From the NCBI GenBank assembly GCA_020724465.1, contig DYGX01000002.1, positions 296,962 through 360,961 of the forward strand: a DNA stretch of 64,000 nucleotides, read 5' to 3'. Numbering within the stretch: position 1 is the first letter of the stretch; each line of letters opens with the position of its first letter. The notes below the pieces were generated by a model that was not told the origin of the DNA, did no database searches, and was given only the letters and a program-made list of their open reading frames with translations. This DNA is from Thermoflexus sp. Lineage in GTDB: Bacteria; Chloroflexota; Anaerolineae; Aggregatilineales; Aggregatilineaceae. Positions 1 through 8,510 of this stretch are shown here, piece by piece. Position numbers and translations under genes: made by a program.

Positions 1-815
1 TCAAACAGCGCACGCGCAAGAGCATCGTGGACATCATGAACCGCACGCCGCCGATCCCGCCCGACGCGCAGTGGTGCGTCTTCTTGCGCAACCACGATGA
101 GCTGACGCTCGAAATGGTGACCGAGGAAGAGCGCCAGTATATGTGGGCGCATTACGCGCCGGAGCCTCGCATGCGCCTGAATCTGGGCATCCGCCGCCGG
201 CTGGCACCGCTGCTCGACAACGATCAGCGGCGGATCCGCCTGCTGAACGCGTTGCTCTTCACCCTGCCGGGATCGCCGATCATCTATTATGGCGATGAAA
301 TCGGGATGGGCGACGATATCTGGCGCGATGACCGAAACGGGGTTCGCACGCCGATGCAGTGGGATTACTCGAAGAACGCCGGTTTTTCGGACGCCGATGA
401 GCTGTACGAAGCGGTCATCGACGACGAGGTGTACGGATATCAGCATCTTAACGTCGTCCAGCAGCAGGCCGAGCCCAACTCGCTGTGGTATGCCATCCGT
501 CATATGCTGGCCGTGCGGCGCAACTACCGGGCTTTTGGGCGTGGGACATTTGAGTTTGTGCTGCCGGAGAACGAGGCGATCCTGGGCTATTGGCGCGAGG
601 TGGACGGCGCCGAGGACGTGCCAAGCGAGCACGAGCGGTTTCTGGTGCTGGCGAACCTGACCGACGAGCCGCAGCCCGGCGAGCTGGATCTCAGCGCCTT
701 TGCCGGAAGCGAGCCGATCGATGTGTTGACGGGCGCTCGCTGGCCGGCGATTGGCGCAGAGCCGTACCGGTTTGAACTGGCTCCGTACGGCTACCACTGG
801 CTGCGAATTCGCTAG
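1..815 (+). CDS. treS: Trehalose synthase, C-terminal part (5' end outside window)
   Basis: The frame is open to the left edge, so this is the last ~270 residues of a longer GH13 protein. The enzyme would interconvert maltose and trehalose in the cytoplasm. The visible FLRNHDELTLEMV block carries the conserved HD of GH13 region IV. It is followed by segments such as RMRLNLGIRRRLAPLL, SPIIYYGDEIGMGD and GVRTPMQW, which are characteristic of TreS rather than of generic amylases. The catalytic Asp and Glu lie upstream of the window. The protein ends in a short beta-sandwich domain, with no fused maltokinase domain. The next gene is convergent, 18 bases downstream. Confidence 0.9.
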   Translation, partial: KQRTRKSIVDIMNRTPPIPPDAQWCVFLRNHDELTLEMVTEEERQYMWAHYAPEPRMRLNLGIRRRLAPLLDNDQRRIRLLNALLFTLPGSPIIYYGDEIGMGDDIWRDDRNGVRTPMQWDYSKNAGFSDADELYEAVIDDEVYGYQHLNVVQQQAEPNSLWYAIRHMLAVRRNYRAFGRGTFEFVLPENEAILGYWREVDGAEDVPSEHERFLVLANLTDEPQPGELDLSAFAGSEPIDVLTGARWPAIGAEPYRFELAPYGYHWLRIR

Positions 816-833
816 GGTGCGCCGGGCGCTGCT

Positions 834-1928
834 TCAGGCAGGCACGACTTCCGTCTTGACCAGGCTGACGTTCAGCGCGCTGGCAATCACGGTCGCGGCG
901 GCTTCGGCCCAGTTGCGCGCCCGGTCGTAGGCGGCCTGATCAGCTTCGTGCTGGCGCAGGTATTCGATTCCAGCGCGCAGGTCGACGTTGAACTTGTCGC
1001 TGCTGGGCACGTGCTGGCGCGACAAATCGCTGGTGGTCGTGTGCACCGTTTGGGCGAGCAGGACGGATTCATCCCGCAAGGTGAGATAGATCTCCCACAG
1101 CGTGGTTGTCAGGGTTACATCGACAACCACCCCATCGTCCAGCTCACGCTGCGCTCCTTCTTCCAGGACCGACTGCCGCAGCTCGATATTGCGCACGTCC
1201 GCGAGCGGGATCGTGCGCGCGCGCTGGCCGCCGAACAGCGTGCCGAGAAGCCCTGTGGCCGGCATCAGCCGGATCTCGTTGGCGCGCGCATCGAAAGTGG
1301 CCTGGTTGAAAGCGGGCGCGATCCGGCCCTTGCGCCGCTCTGCCGCAGAAGGTTTCGACTGGCGCAGCAAGAGCTGATCGCGGGTGTGGCCCAGCCAGGC
1401 GGTCGGTCCGTCCAGCGGCAGCCGGATGCTTCGCGCAGCCAGCTTGACCCGCTCCGGCCCGATATCCTCGCGATGGTGCGGGACAAGCGGCCCGGTCGCT
1501 CCGCCAGAACCGGCAGCCGGGCGGGCGAGCTTCTTCGCGCCGAAAATCTGCAGCGGGCAGCCGATATGCTCCGCCAGCGCGCGCCCGGCCTGTTGAGCCG
1601 CAGCGGCGTCGCGCATGTTCTCGCCGGGCGGCCAGCGGACCAGCTCAATCCACCGTGCCTTTTCTTCGCCATGGGCGGCGATGTGCAGCCCCAGCAGCCA
1701 ACGCTGCTCGCGCATCTCGTAGCCCAGGATGACAGCCTGCACATAATCGACGGATAGCACCGTGCCGGGCAGGCGGTGCGCTGCGCCAAACCCGGCCCGG
1801 TACTTGATCACCCCTGCGCCGCGCCGCGCTTCGAATACCGGCAGATGGGCGACCGATTCGTCTGGAATGAGCGCCCACACACCGTCTTGAACGGCGATCT
1901 CGTATCCTTCAGCCGCGATCGTCGTCAT
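834..1928 (-). CDS. Unrecognised soluble protein, 364 aa
   Basis: I do not recognise a family. The protein has no signal peptide and no membrane segment, so it is probably cytoplasmic. The N-terminal ~110 residues look beta-rich. An Ala-rich linker follows (about 105-165), and then a beta-rich stretch around 220-310 (motifs RTIPLADVRNIELR and WEIYLTLRDE) that could be a PH-like domain. The C-terminus is helical. The ATG is preceded by a purine-rich ribosome site (GGGGGAAA). Codon use resembles its neighbours and the frame is intact over 1.1 kb, so I consider it a real gene of unknown role. It is convergent with treS and divergent from the membrane protein at 2075. Confidence 0.7.
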   Translation of the reverse strand: MTTIAAEGYEIAVQDGVWALIPDESVAHLPVFEARRGAGVIKYRAGFGAAHRLPGTVLSVDYVQAVILGYEMREQRWLLGLHIAAHGEEKARWIELVRWPPGENMRDAAAAQQAGRALAEHIGCPLQIFGAKKLARPAAGSGGATGPLVPHHREDIGPERVKLAARSIRLPLDGPTAWLGHTRDQLLLRQSKPSAAERRKGRIAPAFNQATFDARANEIRLMPATGLLGTLFGGQRARTIPLADVRNIELRQSVLEEGAQRELDDGVVVDVTLTTTLWEIYLTLRDESVLLAQTVHTTTSDLSRQHVPSSDKFNVDLRAGIEYLRQHEADQAAYDRARNWAEAAATVIASALNVSLVKTEVVPA

Positions 1929-2011
1929 TGCTGTTTCCCCCGTTCGTCCCCTGCCTTCTTCAAGTGTATGGAACTTTTGCAGAGGCGTCTAGCCTGTCCG
2001 GAGGGCTAGGC

Positions 2012-2039
2012 TTGACAGCCAGCGTGAGGCGAGTAGACT
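2012..2039 (+). promoter_or_regulatory. Sigma-70-type promoter for the 2075 gene
   Basis: TTGACA (2012-2017) and TAGACT (2034-2039) are separated by 16 bp, which predicts transcription from about 2046 and a ~30-base leader. A 6-bp inverted repeat (CTAGCC at 1989, GGCTAG at 2004) lies just upstream of the -35 box and may be an operator. Confidence 0.65.
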
Positions 2040-2074
2040 GCGTGTAGTGCTGGCTGCTGCCAAAGGAGGGGAGC

Positions 2075-2743
2075 ATGACGCGCCAAGAGGAAGACAGGGA
2101 GTCCGCACGCGAAGTGCGGCGGCACCCCCTGCTGGTCTATTACAATTTGGGCCGCCGCTATCGGCCGCCTGCGCTTCTGCTGATGATCCTGGGGCTGTTT
2201 GCTTTCCTTCCTGGCTTCATCGAAGAACTGGATACCGGTGTGGCAGAGCCGGAGACACTGGCGGTGATCGGTCTGGTGCTGATCCTGGTTGGCGCGGCGC
2301 TGTGGCTGTTCACTGTGCTGGCGACGCACTATTCGTACGTCGAAGCGCGCCCCGATGTGCTGGTGGTGCGCGGGCCGTTTCACCAGACGGTGGTCAGCTA
2401 CCAGCGCGTACGGGTGGTACAGCCGGTCCAGGTGTCGCAGCTCTTTCCGCGCAAAGAGTTGAAGGGGGTGGGGCGCCCGCTAGTCCGGCCGCTGCTGGCG
2501 ATGACGGCGGCTGAGGTACAGATGCGTTCCTGGCCGGAACCGAAGGAGCGGCTGATGCGGCGCTACGGGCGCTATCTGTTCTCGCCCCGCGCCGAGGGGT
2601 GGTTGTTCATCGTGCCCGCCTACAGCGCCCTGATCCGGCAGATTGACGCGGCAATCCAGCGCAAGGGCGAGCGGGATCGAGGGGGGACCGCGTACGAGGA
2701 TCCCATTGAACGTCTGAAGTATTACAGCGAACCTGGCGCCTAG
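2075..2743 (+). CDS. Membrane protein with two N-terminal TM segments and a PH-like domain, 222 aa
   Basis: Two hydrophobic segments (about residues 32-52 and 63-85) precede a cytoplasmic beta-rich region. The block THYSYVEARPDVLVVRGPF, followed by alternating strands, resembles bacterial PH (bPH2/YdbS-like) domains, but the match is only by eye. The role is unknown. The start is well supported: an AAAGGAGGGG ribosome site lies 3-5 bases before the ATG. The gene has its own promoter at 2012-2039 and a hairpin terminator after the stop. It appears to be a single-gene unit. Confidence 0.7.
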   Translation: MTRQEEDRESAREVRRHPLLVYYNLGRRYRPPALLLMILGLFAFLPGFIEELDTGVAEPETLAVIGLVLILVGAALWLFTVLATHYSYVEARPDVLVVRGPFHQTVVSYQRVRVVQPVQVSQLFPRKELKGVGRPLVRPLLAMTAAEVQMRSWPEPKERLMRRYGRYLFSPRAEGWLFIVPAYSALIRQIDAAIQRKGERDRGGTAYEDPIERLKYYSEPGA

Positions 2744-2772
2744 ACGAGAACGCAGGCCAGGCGCGAACACAA

Positions 2773-2803
2773 CAGGCGGCGCCGGAGCCCGGGCCGCCTG
2801 CTT
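2773..2803. terminator. Bidirectional hairpin between convergent genes
   Basis: An 8-bp stem (CAGGCGGC/GCCGCCTG, 2773-2780 with 2793-2800) is flanked by T-rich sequence on both sides. It sits between the converging 2075 gene and rplL and could end both transcripts. Confidence 0.55.
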
Positions 2804-2829
2804 GTTTGTCCGCTAAGCGCACAGACCGT

Positions 2830-3222
2830 TTACTTGATCTCGACCGTCGCGCCAGCCGCTTCGAGCTTGGCTTTCGCGTCGTTGGCGGCTTCCTTGGTCA
2901 CCGCTTCCATGACGTTGTTCGGGGCGCCTTCCACCAGATCCTTCGCTTCCTTCAGGCCGAGGTTGGTCAGGCTGCGCACGACCTTGATGACCTCGATCTT
3001 CTTGGGGCCAACGTCTTTGAGGACGACGTCGAACTCGGTCTTCTCTTCTTCCTCTTCGGCGGGCGCGGCGGCCGCAGCCGGCGCCATCATGGGCATCGCG
3101 CCCATCGCCATCGGGGCCGCCGCCTCGACGCCCCACTCTTCTTCCAGCATGCGCTTCAGTTCCGCCGCTTCCATCACGGTCAGGGCGCTGAGTTCTTCGA
3201 CGAGCTTCTTCAGGTCAGCCAT
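2830..3222 (-). CDS. rplL: 50S ribosomal protein L7/L12
   Basis: This is the stalk protein that recruits translation GTPases. The 130 residues show the usual plan: an N-terminal dimerisation domain ([19 protein letters not shown]), an Ala/Met-rich flexible hinge (about 35-60), and a globular C-terminal domain beginning EKTEFDVVL, with the conserved KIEVIKVVR and [10 protein letters not shown] segments. It lies 88 bases downstream of rplJ, in the normal order. It is slightly longer than E. coli L7/L12 because of the hinge and the N-terminus. Confidence 0.98.
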   Translation of the reverse strand: MADLKKLVEELSALTVMEAAELKRMLEEEWGVEAAAPMAMGAMPMMAPAAAAAPAEEEEEKTEFDVVLKDVGPKKIEVIKVVRSLTNLGLKEAKDLVEGAPNNVMEAVTKEAANDAKAKLEAAGATVEIK

Positions 3223-3310
3223 TTTGACAGGTTCCTTTCGGGTATCTGCGTCTTAATCGATCCAGACGATTGATGTGCTTGCTTGGCAATAGACGAACGA
3301 TCGCGCCGCG

Positions 3311-3868
3311 TTACGCGGCTTCTTTCTGGCTGTAGGCGGCCAGAACGTTGACCAGCCCCTCGCTGCCGGCCTTGATGACCGCGACGACACCGCGTGCAGG
3401 CTCGTTGAGCAGGCTGAGGAACTGGGCCATCGGCATCGTGAGCAGGCCCAGAATCTCGGCGCGGAGCGTATCCAGCGGCGGCAGCTCCGAGATCGCTTCA
3501 AGCTGCTTGCCGTCCACGATCGTCTCGTTGAGTATGCCGCCCTTGATCACGAAAATGTCGGTGGTCTTGGCGAATTCGAGCACGTTCTTGATGGTCTGCG
3601 GCAGGTCCTGCTGGGCGACAGCGATCGCCACCGGGCCGGTCAGCAGATCCTCGGGGACGGCCATACCCACCTGCTGGAGCGCGCGCTTCAGGAGCGTGTT
3701 CTTGGTCACGACCAGGCTCGCGTTGTTCTCGCGAAGCTTGGCGCGCAGGCTGTCGAGCTGGTGAACCGTCATGCCGCGATATTCGGTAATGACGACGCCC
3801 TGCGCCGACTGGAGCATGGTCACATAGCTGTCCAGGATTTCGGTCTTACGCTGCTTTGTGAGAGCCAA
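3311..3868 (-). CDS. rplJ: 50S ribosomal protein L10 (TTG start)
   Basis: L10 anchors L7/L12 dimers to 23S rRNA. The N-terminal motifs (MALTKQRKTEILDSY, VVITEYRGMTVHQL, NASLVVTKNTLLKRAL) are typical, and the protein ends in a helical tail for L12 binding. The start codon is TTG. It is chosen because an AAAGGAGG ribosome site lies 9 bases upstream, the reading begins exactly as family members do, and no ATG is near. The gene is preceded by an L10 leader and its own promoter. rplK and rplA, its usual upstream partners, are not here; a transglutaminase gene is upstream instead. Confidence 0.96.
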   Translation of the reverse strand: MALTKQRKTEILDSYVTMLQSAQGVVITEYRGMTVHQLDSLRAKLRENNASLVVTKNTLLKRALQQVGMAVPEDLLTGPVAIAVAQQDLPQTIKNVLEFAKTTDIFVIKGGILNETIVDGKQLEAISELPPLDTLRAEILGLLTMPMAQFLSLLNEPARGVVAVIKAGSEGLVNVLAAYSQKEAA

Positions 3869-3914
3869 GTGCGCTTTCCTCCTTTCCTCGGAAATCTGCC
3901 CGCAGGGGAAGCCA

Positions 3915-4062
3915 ACAAAAAACGGCCTCCGCGTAAGGGCGAAGACCGTTCACACTTCAGCAGAAATGTGACGCCATAAGCTGGACTTGGGTCTTCACCT
4001 CGGCAGGTCGACGCGCGGTCGATTAAGCCCATGCGGGCGCCTGCTGTCTGCGGTAAAGCGCC
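3915..4062 (-). ncRNA. L10 leader (ribosomal protein L10 binding, autoregulatory) with attenuator hairpin
   Basis: Read on the minus strand, the region upstream of rplJ contains the conserved L10-leader elements GCAGACAGCAGGCGCC, GGGCTTAAT and CCTGCCGAGGTGAAG (about 4058 to 3990). These match my memory of the family found in Firmicutes and relatives. The leader is followed by a 12-bp hairpin (3921-3932 with 3939-3950) and a run of T (3915-3920), which is the form of an intrinsic terminator placed before the ribosome site. L10(L12) binding is expected to favour termination. A covariance-model search would settle it. Confidence 0.85.
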
Positions 4063-4089
4063 AGTGACCTGGCGGATAATGCGGACGGA

Positions 4090-4118
4090 ATGATACCAGC
4101 CGCTCGCGCGCTCGTCAA
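4090..4118 (-). promoter_or_regulatory. Promoter of the rplJL operon
   Basis: On the minus strand TTGACG (4118-4113) and TATCAT (4095-4090) are 17 bp apart, with a TG extension directly before the -10 box. Transcription would start near 4083, giving a ~215-base leader that contains the L10 leader. Confidence 0.75.
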
Positions 4119-4141
4119 TGGCGAGTTCGGGTGCGCGGTGG

Positions 4142-6652
4142 CTAGCGCCGCCCCCGCAGCCGGTCAAGCTTGCGCCGGATGAAGGCCCAGCGCGCTTCTT
4201 CCCAGGCTTCGTCGATCGCTTCGGGCGGCGGGACCGCCCGTTGCGCACGGGCCGGCGCATACCGGTTCTGGATGTAGGCCCGGGTGATGGCGTTGATCGG
4301 TTTCTCGCCGGTTGGCACTTCGCCCACCAGGTACCGGCGACGCTCGTCTGGCGTAGCAGAGCGGTCCAGGCGCAGGCCGAGCCAGCGGGCGTAGATGCCC
4401 AGCCGCGCGTACGCTCGCTCGATGGCGTTCAGCCCGCCCAGGCCGCGATACTCAACATACCAGATGGCAAACAGCACGGCCAGAAGCAGCAGGACGATCA
4501 CCAGCACGAACAGGCCCAGCGTGATGAGGATCGTTCGCAGCACATCACTGCCCTGATCCGCATCCACCGGCTGCATATCGAGCGGCGGCACCGGCGTGGG
4601 CGTAGGTGTGGGGGTTGGCGTCGGGGTGGGCGTGGGCGGCACCAGCGGATCCATCGCCTGGCTGGTCGGCGTGGCGTTCGCGCCCGCGTCGTCCGCCGGC
4701 GGCTCCGGCGTAGGCGTAGGGCTGGGCGTGAAGGTCGGTGTGGGCATCGGCGTCACCGTCGGCAGGATGGCCTGCGGCACCTGATCGCCTTCGCGATCCA
4801 GTGGCGATTCGTCCGCTGTCGGCTCGAATTCGACCCAACTGTAGCCTGGGAAGTACACCTCGACCCACGTGTGCGCGTCGCGCTCGCGCACCAGGAAGGC
4901 ACCGCGCTCGCTGTCCCACGTCCCCTGCGCGAAGCCGGCCGCCAGCCGGGACGGGATGCCCAGCGTGCGCAGCATCATGACCATGGCCGAGGCGTAGTAA
5001 TTGCAGTAGCCCTCGCGCTGGTCGAACAGGAACCAGTCGATCGGATCGCGCCCCTCAGGCGGAGCCGGGATCGTTTCGTTGTACTGGATGTTGGCGCGCA
5101 GCCAGCGCTCGATGGCCTTTGCCTGGTCGTACGGCGTTTGCGCCCCGGCACTGGCGACGATCTGCGCGGCCAGATCGCGCACGCGCGGTGTGACATCCCC
5201 GGCTCCCTGCAGATACAAATCGCGTACCCAGGCGGGGTAATCTGTGCCGGCAGAGCGCAGCATATCGGCGGTGGCCGTGCTGATCGATGAGGTCACGGTG
5301 TACGAACTGCCGCGGCGCAAGGTTGAGCGCGCGCGGATAATGGCGACGTCGGTCGGCAGCCTGGCGTTGACGCATGCCTGGCTTGACCGGTCGCCTACGC
5401 AGTCGAGTTCCGCTTCGACCGGCAGCCCCAGCCGCACCGGTTGAGGTGCGGTGTAGACCAGATTGGACGCTCTCAGCAGGACGTCAAAGGTTTGAACCAC
5501 ATCGCGCCGGGCGCCGGGAAGGGTCGGCTCGATGTGCAGCTCCAGACCGGAGCTGTCGGTGTAAGCGCGCACGGTGCGCACGTGGCTCCATTCCCACGAG
5601 GTGGGGTTGTAACTCTCGAAGACGGTCGAGCGCCAGTAATAACGCGGGCCGACAGGCGCTTCGACGTAGAGCACCGGCTGATCGCCAAGCTGGATCGCGC
5701 CGCTGAGGCGCAGCCGGTCGCCGCCATAATAGTCGGTGGTGGCGATGCCCTCGCCTTCCAGGGACGAAAAGAGCCGGTTCCACACATCGGCGAGCTGGGC
5801 CATCCGCTCGCCCGAAAACAGCTCGCGGAGCCGTTCCAGGCTGCGGCTGTCATCGCCCGCCGGCGCCAGCCATGCCAGCGCCACGATGACCACGGCCAGG
5901 ATGCCGCCAACCTGGAAGAATGTGCGGCGGACGTGCTGCGGGAAGTGGACCCGGTTAATGTACCATTCGAACTCGCGGGCGTCGATGTGCGAGCGGATCA
6001 GTAGCAGCAGCGACAGGATGACAAACGCGACCAGGTAACCATCCAGCGATCGGTCGCCCTGGTAGTAAAACTGGTTGGTGACCAGCACAAGGCCGGTGGG
6101 GATGATCACGCGCCAAACGCGATCGATGCGGAAAACGTGCCACGCGGCGTTGTGCCCCAGATACCAGAACAGGACCGAAAGGAAAACCACGAAGGCCACG
6201 TCATCGTTCGGTGGCTGTCGCCCGGCCAGCCCTTCATTGATCCAGGCGTTAAGTTGATCGGCCAGCGTCAGGACGCGCTCGCGCAGGCCGCCGGAGTCGA
6301 CCAGGACATAGGCGCTGACACCCGTCACCCCTGCCAGGCTGTAGGTGGTGCTGAGGACGAGCGCCATCAGTTCGGAGTAGTGGCTGCGCGCCAGCAGAAA
6401 GCCAAACCCGACGGAGAGGAAGCTGACAATCGCCAGGGCCTCAAGGCCGCGTGTCCAGCCCGCCGCGCCAACGGCCAGCGCGGTGACGAGCATCAACGCC
6501 CACGTCATGAGCAGGCTGCTGAAATCGCCGCGTGCGAAGATGGCGCGGTACTGGTTCCGCAGGCGCCGCCGCCAGCGCCCCGAGGTCCTGGGCATGCGAA
6601 ACGGGCGAGAGTCGCCCGCAGCCGCCGGTTGCAGGTTTTGTGTCGTGGTCAT
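4142..6652 (-). CDS. TgpA-like membrane transglutaminase, 836 aa
   Basis: An N-terminal block of about six hydrophobic helices (roughly residues 50-255) is followed by an extracytoplasmic domain. This contains a transglutaminase core with EGYCNYYASAM (Cys about 548), RDAHTWVEVYFPG (His about 592) and FEPTADES, the usual Cys-His-Asp order. A Thr/Pro-rich spacer (about 630-700), one more TM helix (about 715-740) and a cytoplasmic DUF4129-like tail complete the protein. This is the TgpA/DUF3488 plan. The DUF58 and MoxR genes often found nearby are absent. The substrate is unknown, but a role in envelope protein crosslinking or processing is plausible. It is transcribed away from the esterase at 6813. 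Confidence 0.88.
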   Translation of the reverse strand: MTTTQNLQPAAAGDSRPFRMPRTSGRWRRRLRNQYRAIFARGDFSSLLMTWALMLVTALAVGAAGWTRGLEALAIVSFLSVGFGFLLARSHYSELMALVLSTTYSLAGVTGVSAYVLVDSGGLRERVLTLADQLNAWINEGLAGRQPPNDDVAFVVFLSVLFWYLGHNAAWHVFRIDRVWRVIIPTGLVLVTNQFYYQGDRSLDGYLVAFVILSLLLLIRSHIDAREFEWYINRVHFPQHVRRTFFQVGGILAVVIVALAWLAPAGDDSRSLERLRELFSGERMAQLADVWNRLFSSLEGEGIATTDYYGGDRLRLSGAIQLGDQPVLYVEAPVGPRYYWRSTVFESYNPTSWEWSHVRTVRAYTDSSGLELHIEPTLPGARRDVVQTFDVLLRASNLVYTAPQPVRLGLPVEAELDCVGDRSSQACVNARLPTDVAIIRARSTLRRGSSYTVTSSISTATADMLRSAGTDYPAWVRDLYLQGAGDVTPRVRDLAAQIVASAGAQTPYDQAKAIERWLRANIQYNETIPAPPEGRDPIDWFLFDQREGYCNYYASAMVMMLRTLGIPSRLAAGFAQGTWDSERGAFLVRERDAHTWVEVYFPGYSWVEFEPTADESPLDREGDQVPQAILPTVTPMPTPTFTPSPTPTPEPPADDAGANATPTSQAMDPLVPPTPTPTPTPTPTPTPVPPLDMQPVDADQGSDVLRTILITLGLFVLVIVLLLLAVLFAIWYVEYRGLGGLNAIERAYARLGIYARWLGLRLDRSATPDERRRYLVGEVPTGEKPINAITRAYIQNRYAPARAQRAVPPPEAIDEAWEEARWAFIRRKLDRLRGRR
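4586..4640 (-). repeat. Thr-Pro codon repeat (spacer in transglutaminase)
   Basis: A short tandem array of ACN-CCN codons encodes repeated Thr-Pro dipeptides between the transglutaminase core and the last TM helix. A second, shorter array lies at about 4702-4756. It is a likely extended cell-wall spacer and prone to slippage. Confidence 0.75.
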
Positions 6653-6709
6653 CGATCGCGAGCTAACTCACCACCGCGTGGTGCACAGCTTCCACTCCAG
6701 CGCGCCCCA

Positions 6710-6737
6710 AGATTACCGATAAACCCTCGCGCTTCAA
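6710..6737 (-). promoter_or_regulatory. Candidate promoter of the transglutaminase gene
   Basis: On the minus strand TTGAAG (6737-6732) and TAATCT (6715-6710) are 16 bp apart, about 55 bases upstream of the ATG. Confidence 0.45.
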
Positions 6738-6776
6738 TTGTAGGGTGTTTCACCCGGTGCGCCAAAAAAACGGCGG

Positions 6777-6805
6777 TTGTACGGGTGCCATGAAGCGCAT
6801 ATAAT
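6777..6805 (+). promoter_or_regulatory. Consensus promoter placed for a leaderless transcript
   Basis: TTGTAC (6777-6782) and a perfect TATAAT (6800-6805) are separated by 17 bp. The ATG of the esterase is at 6813, only 7 bases after the -10 box, so the predicted mRNA would begin at or next to its start codon with no ribosome site. Confidence 0.8.
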
Positions 6806-6812
6806 TCGCCCC

Positions 6813-7883
6813 ATGATACCCAAAAGACGCGCACTTGAACTCTTCGTTTTCCTGACGCTCGTACTTCTGACAGCCTGCGAGCCGCTCGCTCCCCAACAGA
6901 CCCCGCAGATCATCGTCGTGACCGGTGTGACCGAACCGGCCCCGTTGCAAGGTGAGGGGGATGTGGTCGAAGCGGCGGCAAACAACGATGTTGATGTTGG
7001 CGGGCTGGCGATCCCGGCTGTGGGTGTAGTCAATACCCCGCTGCCAACCTCGACACCCTCGCCGGTTCCAACACCGCTGCCGACAGCCACGCCGTTTGGC
7101 TGCCGCGAGTCGTCCGGGCGGGTGATTGAAGATTCGGTCTTCAGCGCGATCACCGGCGGCGACGTGCCTTTTGTGATGTACCTGCCGCCCTGCTTCTATG
7201 AGAGCTGGCGCCGCTATCCCTACGTCATCCTGCTGCATGGGACCGGCTACGACGAGCGGATGTGGCTTGATCTGGGCGTGGTCGAGACGATGGACAAGGG
7301 CATCAAGAGCGGTGTGCTGCCCCCGATGGTGCTGGTCATGCCCGATGGGGATGTCCTGTCGGAGCTAAATAATCAGCCGGTCGCGCAGTCCTACGAAGGC
7401 TTTCTTCTGAATGAGCTGATCCCGGCATTGGAACGTTTCGAAACCGGCTACTGCCTCTGGTCGGCGCGCGATGGCCGCGCCATCGGTGGCATCTCGCGCG
7501 GCGGCTTCTGGGCGTTCAGCATCGCGCTGCGCCACCCGGATCTGTTTGCCGCGGTGGGCGGGCACAGCCCGTTCTTCGATCCGGACAATGCTGTGGCAGA
7601 GACGAATCCGCTCGACCTGGCGACGCAGGCTGGTCTGAGCAAGTCCGCCCCGCGCATCTGGATCGACAGCGCCGCCGACGACTACGTCATCACCATGGTC
7701 GAGCGCATGGCGCAGACCCTTCAGGCCAGGGACGTAGCCCACGAGGTGATCATTCACCCCACCGGCGGGCACGAAGAGACCTACTGGAAAGCGCATCTGG
7801 CCGAGTATCTGGCGTTCTACGGGCGCGACTGGCCGCTGGATAGCGCCGAGCTTCCCTCGTGCGAGGACGCGGTTGTAGGCTAG
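6813..7883 (+). CDS. Lipoprotein alpha/beta-hydrolase (esterase-like), 356 aa
   Basis: A lipoprotein signal peptide ends in LLTAC (Cys22). A Thr/Pro-rich spacer (about 70-100) follows, then an esterase-D/enterochelin-esterase-like fold. The nucleophile elbow is GISRGG (Ser about 227), with a candidate Asp in DSAADDY (about 287) and His in GGHEETYW (about 319). The oxyanion region is VILLHGTGYD. It is probably anchored outside the membrane; the substrate is unknown. The reading frame extends upstream to a TTG at 6777. I prefer ATG 6813, because that TTG is the -35 box of the promoter and the signal peptide begins at 6813. Confidence 0.85.
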   Translation: MIPKRRALELFVFLTLVLLTACEPLAPQQTPQIIVVTGVTEPAPLQGEGDVVEAAANNDVDVGGLAIPAVGVVNTPLPTSTPSPVPTPLPTATPFGCRESSGRVIEDSVFSAITGGDVPFVMYLPPCFYESWRRYPYVILLHGTGYDERMWLDLGVVETMDKGIKSGVLPPMVLVMPDGDVLSELNNQPVAQSYEGFLLNELIPALERFETGYCLWSARDGRAIGGISRGGFWAFSIALRHPDLFAAVGGHSPFFDPDNAVAETNPLDLATQAGLSKSAPRIWIDSAADDYVITMVERMAQTLQARDVAHEVIIHPTGGHEETYWKAHLAEYLAFYGRDWPLDSAELPSCEDAVVG

Positions 7884-7897
7884 CGTGGCGCAGCCCG

Positions 7898-8374
7898 CTA
7901 GAAGATCGCGTTTACCAGCGAAAGCAGACCCACGAACGCCAGCACGCCGACGATGCCCAGCACCGCGGCCAGGATCACGCAGCCTTTGCGCCCGATGCGC
8001 GAGGCCAGCATGGCGCGCAAGACGATGCGCAGAAAGGCGAGGATGCCCGCGGTTGCCGTTCCGGCCGTCACCGCGGCGACGTCATCGGCCTGCCCGGCGA
8101 CGGGGATGAGATCCGGAATGGCGTCGATGGGAGAAAGGACGTACAGCAGGGTCAGGAGAATGACCGCGACGATGCTGCCTGTCGTTCCCCAATCGATCGC
8201 GCGGCGCGCGGCAACGCCGCCTTGCGGCACCACCTCGCCGCGCTTGCGGACGGCCGGCGTGTAGTAGACTGCGGGGTCACTGTATACCGCAGGATCGACG
8301 CTGTCGTTGTATTCGTCGTCATATTCGTCGGAATCGTCGTACTCGTATTCCGCGTCGGCGTCCTCGTAGCGCAT
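7898..8374 (-). CDS. DUF1232 (YkvA-like) membrane protein, 158 aa
   Basis: The first ~45 residues are very acidic and Tyr-rich (Glu/Asp/Tyr runs). A hydrophobic segment follows that contains the family hallmark YVLSPIDAIPDLIPVAGQADD, and then a helix and a C-terminal membrane segment. The function of DUF1232 proteins is not established. The ATG at 8374 is chosen because an AAAGGG ribosome site precedes it and the frame further upstream looks non-coding. It is divergent from the Wzz-like gene at 8511. Confidence 0.85.
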   Translation of the reverse strand: MRYEDADAEYEYDDSDEYDDEYNDSVDPAVYSDPAVYYTPAVRKRGEVVPQGGVAARRAIDWGTTGSIVAVILLTLLYVLSPIDAIPDLIPVAGQADDVAAVTAGTATAGILAFLRIVLRAMLASRIGRKGCVILAAVLGIVGVLAFVGLLSLVNAIF

Positions 8375-8510
8375 CGTGTGCCCTTTGTTCTCGCGATCGG
8401 TTATTATTGAGCGTATCGCAAACGGGCTGCGCGTGGCAACTGCGCGGGCGCGGCGCCAAAAGAACAGGACGGCGCCCGTCGGATTGGGGCACAGGTCAGG
8501 AGTTCGCAAG

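Noticed and set aside
4118..5290. 390-codon plus-strand frame opposite the transglutaminase gene
   Set aside because: The Arg/Gly-rich composition and antisense position to a clear gene make it a shadow.
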